DNA of 7,001 nt, taken from Candidatus Eiseniibacteriota bacterium. GTDB taxonomy: Bacteria; Arandabacterota; Arandabacteria; Arandabacterales; Arandabacteraceae. Each line of letters starts with the position of its first letter. The first letter of the stretch is position 1. This document shows, piece after piece, positions 1 to 4,618 of this stretch. The notes beneath the pieces were generated by a model. That model had not been told where the DNA came from and searched no databases. It saw nothing but the letters and a program-made list of their open reading frames with translations. The DNA lies in contig JAUVJV010000115.1 of NCBI GenBank assembly GCA_030592245.1, forward strand, positions 1-7,001. The letters run 5' to 3'. A program made the translations under genes and the position numbers.

Positions 1-682
1 CGATATAGGAGGCGACTTCCCTGACCTTTCGCTCCACATCTTTCTCGATTTCGTTCTCAAGGCGTTTTATGCGGTCGGGATCGGTTTCCTCCTGGATCCG
101 CTCGACCTTCTCGGTACCGCTCCACTTGGAGTCCACGGGAAGCCGCTTCCCGCTGGGAAGCACAATCGCATACTCCACCACCTTACCTCCAACCCTGAAA
201 TCGCGGTCGATCATGGCGGGCGGGAATTCGGCGAATGCATCGGCCAGGATATTCTCTCCCGACTCTCCCCTGGTCCTTGCGCCCACCAGAACCCTCTCTA
301 TCCTCCGGGAAATCTTATGTATGTCATTCTCCCACCGGGAGCGGTCCTCGAGTTTGGCACGGAGCTCCACAAGCAGGTTCCGGGTGTCACCCACGTCTTT
401 CGAGAGTGACTCCTTCACATCTCCTGTCGTCTCTTTCATCCTGGCCTCGAGATCCTTGAGTGACACCTCGAGTCTCACAAGGTTCTGCATCATCGCCGCC
501 TGGGTATTCGAGAGAGACGTGACCTGGGGCTGAATCGCGGAGACTTCCCTCAGTGACTCGATGAGTGCGGGGAGGGTGTGGTCCAGTGAGCTTTCCCTTC
601 TTCCGCGGGAGAGCTTGAGGAGGACTGCCACCAGCAATACCACGGTCGCCCCGAGCAGAACATAGGTGATGATCCCTTCCAT
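1..682 (-). CDS. rmuC: RmuC-family protein (predicted nuclease fold), C-terminal part outside window
   Basis: The frame is open for 227 codons from ATG at 682 and runs off the left edge. Residues 4-22 form one hydrophobic segment (YVLLGATVVLLVAVLL) and so a likely N-terminal membrane anchor. Residues about 30-130 are heptad-like and charged, as in the coiled coil of RmuC. The conserved domain begins near residue 134 with RGESGE (138-143), followed by DF (161-162), VEYAIVLPSG (169-178) and LPVDSKW (181-187). This order matches the RmuC (DUF195) core, usually RGxxGE, then PD, then DSK, related to PD-(D/E)XK nucleases. The position normally held by the PD aspartate appears to be E170. In E. coli RmuC limits inversions at short inverted repeats; its biochemistry is not settled. 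GAGGGGG lies about 7 bases before the ATG, and an in-frame stop lies at 713-715. The gene follows the DUF6178-like gene by 64 bases. Confidence 0.82.
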   Translation of the reverse strand, partial: MEGIITYVLLGATVVLLVAVLLKLSRGRRESSLDHTLPALIESLREVSAIQPQVTSLSNTQAAMMQNLVRLEVSLKDLEARMKETTGDVKESLSKDVGDTRNLLVELRAKLEDRSRWENDIHKISRRIERVLVGARTRGESGENILADAFAEFPPAMIDRDFRVGGKVVEYAIVLPSGKRLPVDSKWSGTEKVERIQEETDPDRIKRLENEIEKDVERKVREVASYI

Positions 683-693
683 CAACACACCCC

Positions 694-755
694 CTCTACT
701 TCCAGATTTCCTCTACTTCCAGATTCCCCCTACCTCCGGATTTCCTCTACTTCCG
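694..755. repeat. 17-base tandem repeat, about 3.6 copies, between the two leftward genes
   Basis: Copies start at 694, 711, 728 and 745 (last one partial, matching to 755). On the plus strand the unit is CTCTACTTCCAGATTTC. Copies 1 and 2 differ at one base, and copy 3 carries four changes. Read in the direction of the leftward genes, the unit contains GGAAGTAGAGG, a purine-rich Shine-Dalgarno-like string with a TAG in it. The last codons and the TAG stop (747-749) of the upstream gene lie in one copy. The copy nearest rmuC merges with its GAGGGGG ribosome-binding site. The array fills nearly all of the 64-base gap. Confidence 0.85.
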
Positions 756-2537
756 CCCTGTCACTATGATTGACCGTACGTAGCGCGGATCGAATTCCCC
801 GGCCGAGCCCAATCCCCCAACCTCTTCCTCAAGCCCCGCGGCCGCGGCCTTCACATAGCCTGTCAGTGCCTGGAGCCTCGTGGCCTCGAATCCGGTCTGC
901 CCGGCCAGCCAGGAGAGAAAACCGTCCACGGCTTCAGGGCGAATGCGGTTCTCCCCGGACGATGAACGCTCCAATACCACGCCGAACATCCCATCGAGAT
1001 CCTCCGGCGTGAGGGGCAACATCTCGAAGCTCCCCTTGAGCGTGAAATGAACGAAACCCGTGAGCAGGAGACTGCTCATCGTAATATCCTCAAGCCCACC
1101 TGCAAAAACATCTCCGGGTTCGATTTCGGCGGTATGCGGCAGGGGAAGCCCGAGATGATCGAAGAGGGTCTCGGCCACAACATCTGTCTCCTCCAGGGTA
1201 CGGCGGGTCCTCGCCACCTCCTCAAAGGTGACAAAGTCCCTGAAACCGGGCCTGCCGCTCTCCGGCAGGTCATAGAACTGGGGTATCCGCTTGAGCGCTC
1301 CTGAGAGGACCTCCTCCCCCGGGAGACCAAGCAATAGAAAACCGGTCTCTCTCCGGGCGGGCCACCACTTCGCGGCGATCTTCCTGGCGATGGACCCCAG
1401 GTCGGCTACCCGGCTGAAGCCGATCTGAAAGAGCTCCTTAACCGGCAGCGACTTGACGATTCCCTCCGCCGTTTTCCCTTCACCACCCGAGAGAAACAGC
1501 AGGCCCACATTGGCCAGGGAAAAGAGCCTCTTCAGCGAGCTCTTCATGGCATCTATTTCCCCGATCCGCTCGGCATCGGCCACCAGCAGGCGGTTCGCCG
1601 AGAATGCCAACTCGCTCCTGAGCCTGTTCTGCTCGGGAAGGTCCTCAATTGAGCGCAGGGTCCGGTAGAGAAGAGTCCTGGGCTCTGCCAGGACCATGGG
1701 GTAGACCGGCGCCACCTCTTCCACCACCTCGTCACCGGTACCCGGGGTTCGGGACCCGCCGGCCAGCGCCTTATCGGCAATCTCCCTGGCTTCGCTCTCG
1801 CCGATATAAGCATAGATCTCTATGGCCTCATCGAATTCGAGCAATCCCTTCTCTTCGAGACGCGAATTCCTCCAGCGGAGCGCCTCCTCCTCGGCTTCGG
1901 GTCCGGACCTTCCATAGATATCGAAGAGGAGCTCATAGAACCTGTCGCGGCCCCACTGCCTGATGATGCGAAGCAGCAGCCGTATGTTCTCAGTCTCCTC
2001 AGGGACACTAGAGAGTATGGTGAAGAACTCATCGGGCATTATGCTGGGAAGTCCCTGCGGGACAGTCACACCCTCCTCGTTGGGCACCAGGGTCAGTAAC
2101 TTGCTCATCATGATGGTCTGCAGCTCCCGGTCGCTGTGTTCCAGGAACTCGATCACCTTCTCCTCGCCGCAGGCAAGAATGTACGTGAGCCACTGGCGGG
2201 CCCTGGCGACATCGAGCCTGTCACCTCTCCAGAGCTCCATGTCCAGAATGAAGCGAAGCTGGTCGGGCGAGGTGAGGCCCACGAGAAAAAGGGCATCACC
2301 TTCCTCTGCGCTCTTCACGGTGAGAAAGACCTCTTCGGCGGGAAGGCCCTGTACTATCTCCCGAGCGGCGTCCGAATTCCTGATCACCCTGAGCCGATCA
2401 TCCCACCCCAGTGAGGCCGCGACCTCGATCTGGGCATCGGCGGATAGATTGCTCAGCCGGGCCTTCAGAAGGTCATCATCCATCCGGGAGATACCACTCT
2501 TCCAGGGTATGTCAGGAAGATTCGCCTTTTCAGACAT
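747..2537 (-). CDS. DUF6178-like protein of unknown function, 596 residues
   Basis: This is a long acidic soluble protein with no signal peptide or membrane segment. Residues 60-120 (GLPAEEVFLTVKSAEEGDAL, then the stretch DMELWRGDRLDVARARQWL at 99-117) and residues 221-245 (RWRNSRLEEKGL ... DEAIEIYAYI) match what I recall of the DUF6178 family, found mainly in Deltaproteobacteria and related lineages and without an assigned function. A Gly/Thr/Glu-rich linker at about 260-277 separates this mostly helical N-terminal half from a second half (about 285-590). The second half contains WWPARRETGFLLLGLPGEE-like and LTPEDLDGMFG segments and is weaker for family assignment. I see no catalytic motif. 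The start is ATG at 2537, preceded on its own strand by GAGGTGAGGG at 2551-2542. It is the first gene of the leftward unit and its stop lies in the 17-base repeat array. The coding call is firm; the family name rests on memory of the motif pattern. Confidence 0.8.
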   Translation of the reverse strand: MSEKANLPDIPWKSGISRMDDDLLKARLSNLSADAQIEVAASLGWDDRLRVIRNSDAAREIVQGLPAEEVFLTVKSAEEGDALFLVGLTSPDQLRFILDMELWRGDRLDVARARQWLTYILACGEEKVIEFLEHSDRELQTIMMSKLLTLVPNEEGVTVPQGLPSIMPDEFFTILSSVPEETENIRLLLRIIRQWGRDRFYELLFDIYGRSGPEAEEEALRWRNSRLEEKGLLEFDEAIEIYAYIGESEAREIADKALAGGSRTPGTGDEVVEEVAPVYPMVLAEPRTLLYRTLRSIEDLPEQNRLRSELAFSANRLLVADAERIGEIDAMKSSLKRLFSLANVGLLFLSGGEGKTAEGIVKSLPVKELFQIGFSRVADLGSIARKIAAKWWPARRETGFLLLGLPGEEVLSGALKRIPQFYDLPESGRPGFRDFVTFEEVARTRRTLEETDVVAETLFDHLGLPLPHTAEIEPGDVFAGGLEDITMSSLLLTGFVHFTLKGSFEMLPLTPEDLDGMFGVVLERSSSGENRIRPEAVDGFLSWLAGQTGFEATRLQALTGYVKAAAAGLEEEVGGLGSAGEFDPRYVRSIIVTGRK

Positions 2538-2541
2538 TGAG

Positions 2542-2551
2542 CCCTCACCTC
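2542..2551 (-). promoter_or_regulatory. Ribosome-binding site of the DUF6178-like gene
   Basis: Read on the minus strand, GAGGTGAGGG ends four bases before the ATG at 2537, with the AGGTGA core about seven bases away. This supports the chosen start. Confidence 0.7.
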
Positions 2552-2617
2552 ACGGATTGCACAGGTTTTGTCGTGAACGCCCCAACGTGTTCCCGGGTAT
2601 TTCACTGCTATCCTACA

Positions 2618-2656
2618 TCAATTCCATCGGGGCTTGTAGGGGCTTTTTGGAATTGA
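2618..2656. repeat. 9-base inverted repeat enclosing a doubled GGGGCTT
   Basis: TCAATTCCA (2618-2626) and TGGAATTGA (2648-2656) are perfect reverse complements. Between them lie 21 bases holding GGGGCTT twice, at 2629-2635 and 2639-2645, a 10-base period. Arm centres are 30 bases apart, close to three helical turns, which suits a two-site operator as well as a hairpin with a large loop. It lies 33 bases before the ATG at 2690. Confidence 0.55.
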
Positions 2657-2689
2657 CCTCACTCGACCGAGGTGCGAGAATCACGCAGC

Positions 2690-3784
2690 ATGAAGAAAAT
2701 ACTCTTTGCCATAGCCCACGAGTACCACAGGGCATCCCTCGATCCTATCTACGAGGTCATGAGGACGCGGCCGGAATATGATATCTACTTCTCCTGCACC
2801 GATGAGAAGAAGGGAAGATGGCTCTTCTTCTCGAAATCCATGCGAAAAGAGATGGAGGCCCGCCTCCGGAGCGAAGGCTTAAGGACAACCGACGAGAAAT
2901 CAGGTTTCGATGCCGTCGTGACCGGTGACATCCTCCGGGACGCCAGGCCATACGGTGATGCTCTCCTCTGCTTCATAAACCACGGGACCGGGATGAAGAC
3001 CATCCTGTACAGGCTGTTAGCCAAGCACAAGGACACACCCTATGCGATCTTTGTCGAAGGCGACTACAGAAAGCGCCGGATCGAAGCCTTCGGCGTCAAG
3101 GGTGCCTCGGAGGTCCATGTAGTGGGCTACCCCAAGCTGGACCCCGTGTTCCAGGGCAAGCTGGACAGGGACGCCATCATGCGCAGGTGGAATCTGGATC
3201 CCGCACGCAAGACCGTGCTCTATGCGCCGACCTACAAGCCCACTTCCATCGACAAGATAAAGAGCAAGATCCTCCCTGCCACCGAGGGATACAACCTCAT
3301 CATCAAGCTCCACCATTACAGCTGGCGAGGCAGATATGCCCCCCACTGGCATCACAAACTGTATGAGAAAGCTGTTAAGGACTACAGCCATGCAAGGCTC
3401 ATACCGCCTGAGGAACACAATATCCTTCCCTTCATCCATGCCGCGGATACCATGATAAGTGAGGCATCAAGCACCATATTCGAATTCCTGGCCCTGGGAA
3501 AACTCGGAATCATCTTCGACCTGGACTGTGCGCGGCTCAAGCACTCGGACGGCATGCCCATACTCGACGAGGACAACCGGAGCTTCCTGGAGGGAGCTTT
3601 CATACATATCAGCGACCCGGCAGATATCAGGGCAGCGGTGGAAAGCGCGGTAGCGCCCGGTGATGCAGTTAAGCGGAAAATGGAGCAATACAGGAATGAT
3701 CTCTTCCACAAGCTGGATGGTCACGCATCGCAGCGCATAGTGGACAAGATTGAGGAATTGCTTAGGTTGAGGAGGCGGGGTTGA
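2690..3784 (+). CDS. CDP-glycerol glycerophosphotransferase-family (TagB/TagF-like) polyol-phosphate transferase
   Basis: The 364-residue protein has the family's GT-B-type motif order: HGTG at 98-101, VGYPK at 145-149, LYAPTYK at 177-183, IIKLHH at 204-209 and D253-TMIS-EASSTIFEFLALGK (to about 271). In TagF enzymes the HGT histidine and a later histidine in a K-x-H-P context are catalytic; here H98 and H208 or H209 fit those places. The usual DYSS is EASS. Family members move a polyol phosphate, usually glycerol or ribitol phosphate, from a CDP donor to a glycan or lipid acceptor at the inner face of the membrane. No membrane segment is visible. I chose ATG 2690 (MKKILFAIAHEY) over an in-frame GTG at 2672 because it matches a normal N-terminus of the fold; neither start has a strong Shine-Dalgarno site. 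It is the first gene of the rightward unit, four bases from a cytidylyltransferase-like gene. The actual substrate is not shown by the sequence. Confidence 0.85.
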   Translation: MKKILFAIAHEYHRASLDPIYEVMRTRPEYDIYFSCTDEKKGRWLFFSKSMRKEMEARLRSEGLRTTDEKSGFDAVVTGDILRDARPYGDALLCFINHGTGMKTILYRLLAKHKDTPYAIFVEGDYRKRRIEAFGVKGASEVHVVGYPKLDPVFQGKLDRDAIMRRWNLDPARKTVLYAPTYKPTSIDKIKSKILPATEGYNLIIKLHHYSWRGRYAPHWHHKLYEKAVKDYSHARLIPPEEHNILPFIHAADTMISEASSTIFEFLALGKLGIIFDLDCARLKHSDGMPILDEDNRSFLEGAFIHISDPADIRAAVESAVAPGDAVKRKMEQYRNDLFHKLDGHASQRIVDKIEELLRLRRRG

Positions 3785-3788
3785 TTGA

Positions 3789-4562
3789 ATGAGCGCAAGA
3801 ACTTGTGAGACAGCTGTAATCCTGGCCGCGGGCGCGGGGACGCGCGTAAGGTCGATATCCGAGCGCAGGCCCAAGTGCCTTATCGACCTGGCCGGAAGAC
3901 CCATCATCGAGTGGATCCTCGAGTCTCTTGCCCGTGGAGGGATCCGCAAGGTAGTCATGGTCACCGGATTCGGGGCGCCGGCCCTGAAACATGCGCTCGG
4001 CACGGGAAAGAAGCACGGCCTCAAGATAACCTACGCGCACAACCCCAACTGGAAGAAGCCTAACGGCTTGTCGCTCTATGCCGCAAGGAAAGCAGTATCG
4101 GCATCTGAGAGCTTCCTCGTGCTGATGTCCGACCACCTGCTTCCACCCCGTCTGATTGCGAAGGTCCGCGGGGCGCGGACATCCAACTGTGTTCTTGCGG
4201 TCGATACCGACATCGACCGGGTGTTCGACCTGGGCGATGCAACCAAGGTGAGACTGGAAAAGGGAAAGCCCGTCGCCATAGGGAAAAAACTCAGGAGCCA
4301 TGACGCGGTTGATTGCGGACTCTTCAGGCTGGACGGACGCGTGTTCGCAGCCCTCGAGCGCTCCTTCGCACAGGGCGTCCTTTCACTCTCAGGCGGGATA
4401 AAGATCCTGATCAAGCAGGGGGACCTGGATGTTTTGCCGGCAAAAGACATGTTCTGGATCGATATCGACACACCAAAGGCCCACAGGCAGGCATCTGAGA
4501 ACATAGACGTCTTTAAGTCAGAACTGAAGCGTAAGAGAAAGCCGAAAACAAAACGAAAATAG
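3789..4562 (+). CDS. Sugar-phosphate nucleotidyltransferase, probable CTP:inositol-1-phosphate cytidylyltransferase (IPCT type)
   Basis: The 257-residue protein is a one-domain nucleotidyltransferase. AVILAAGAGTR (9-19) is the nucleotide-binding signature, P28-K29 the following lysine motif, and MSDH (113-116) supplies the metal-binding aspartate. Further motifs are NGLSLYAARKA (92-102), FDLGDATKVRLEKGK (146-160), DAVDCGLFRLD (172-182) and FWIDIDTP (222-229). This set resembles the cytidylyltransferase half of the archaeal and Thermotoga IPCT/DIPP synthase enzymes, which make CDP-inositol from CTP and inositol-1-phosphate. The CDP-alcohol phosphatidyltransferase half is absent, so this is a stand-alone form. 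Alternatives are another polyol-, choline- or aminophosphonate-type cytidylyltransferase. ATG 3789 is forced by a TGA at 3786, and GGAGG lies 13 bases upstream. The 4-base gap to the transferase suggests translational coupling and a donor-supply role. The last 11 residues (KRKRKPKTKRK) are an unusual basic tail. Nucleotidyltransferase fold is near certain; the inositol substrate is moderate. Confidence 0.9.
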   Translation: MSARTCETAVILAAGAGTRVRSISERRPKCLIDLAGRPIIEWILESLARGGIRKVVMVTGFGAPALKHALGTGKKHGLKITYAHNPNWKKPNGLSLYAARKAVSASESFLVLMSDHLLPPRLIAKVRGARTSNCVLAVDTDIDRVFDLGDATKVRLEKGKPVAIGKKLRSHDAVDCGLFRLDGRVFAALERSFAQGVLSLSGGIKILIKQGDLDVLPAKDMFWIDIDTPKAHRQASENIDVFKSELKRKRKPKTKRK

Positions 4563-4618
4563 GAAAGAAAGAGGAAACAGGAAACAAGAGGAGACAGGAA
4601 ATGAGAAGAGCCGCATCT
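4520..4618 (+). other. Purine-rich low-complexity tract across the gene boundary
   Basis: From the last codons of the cytidylyltransferase through the 38-base gap and into the first codons of the M1 peptidase gene, the plus strand is almost only A and G, with repeated AGGAAA, GAGGAAACAGGAAAC and AGAGGAGACAGGAA strings. There are almost no T residues. It encodes the Lys/Arg tail of the upstream protein and supplies the ribosome-binding site of the downstream one. Confidence 0.75.
4587..4594 (+). promoter_or_regulatory. Ribosome-binding site of the M1 peptidase gene
   Basis: AGAGGAGA sits seven bases before ATG 4601 inside a purine-rich tract, and it fixes the start that gives a clean signal peptide. 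Several other GGAAA/GAGGA strings upstream (4562-4583) are too far from the ATG. Confidence 0.7.

Larger units (their letters stand above)
2538..2689. promoter_or_regulatory. Divergent intergenic region, presumed to hold promoters for both units
   Basis: The leftward and rightward gene sets start back to back here, so transcription starts in both directions are expected in these roughly 150 bases. I could not find a convincing -35/-10 pair on either strand. The clearest structure is the inverted repeat at 2618-2656, listed separately. GCCCC at 2579-2583 could also pair with either GGGGC copy inside that element. Confidence 0.45.

Noticed and set aside
69..533. 154-codon open frame on the plus strand at the left edge
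   Set aside because: It is antisense to the RmuC-like frame, which has a membrane segment and conserved core; this frame is Ser/Thr-rich without motifs.
2629..2648. Possible rho-independent terminator (GGGGC followed by TTTTT)
   Set aside because: The only matching C-run (2579-2583) is about 45-55 bases away and no gene ends upstream on the plus strand.
2672..2689. GTG 2672 as the start of the TagF-like gene
   Set aside because: The six extra residues (MRESRS) precede a normal GT-B N-terminus and the GTG has no Shine-Dalgarno site; ATG 2690 preferred, though not proven.
1963..2781. 272-codon open frame on the plus strand across the start of the DUF6178-like gene
   Set aside because: Ser/Arg-rich composition with no recognisable domain, almost wholly antisense to a well-supported gene, and it also crosses the divergent region into the next gene in the wrong frame.
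3467..4301. Overlapping minus-strand frames of 185 and 179 codons
   Set aside because: Antisense to the transferase and cytidylyltransferase genes, whose motifs are clear; no family features or ribosome-binding sites.
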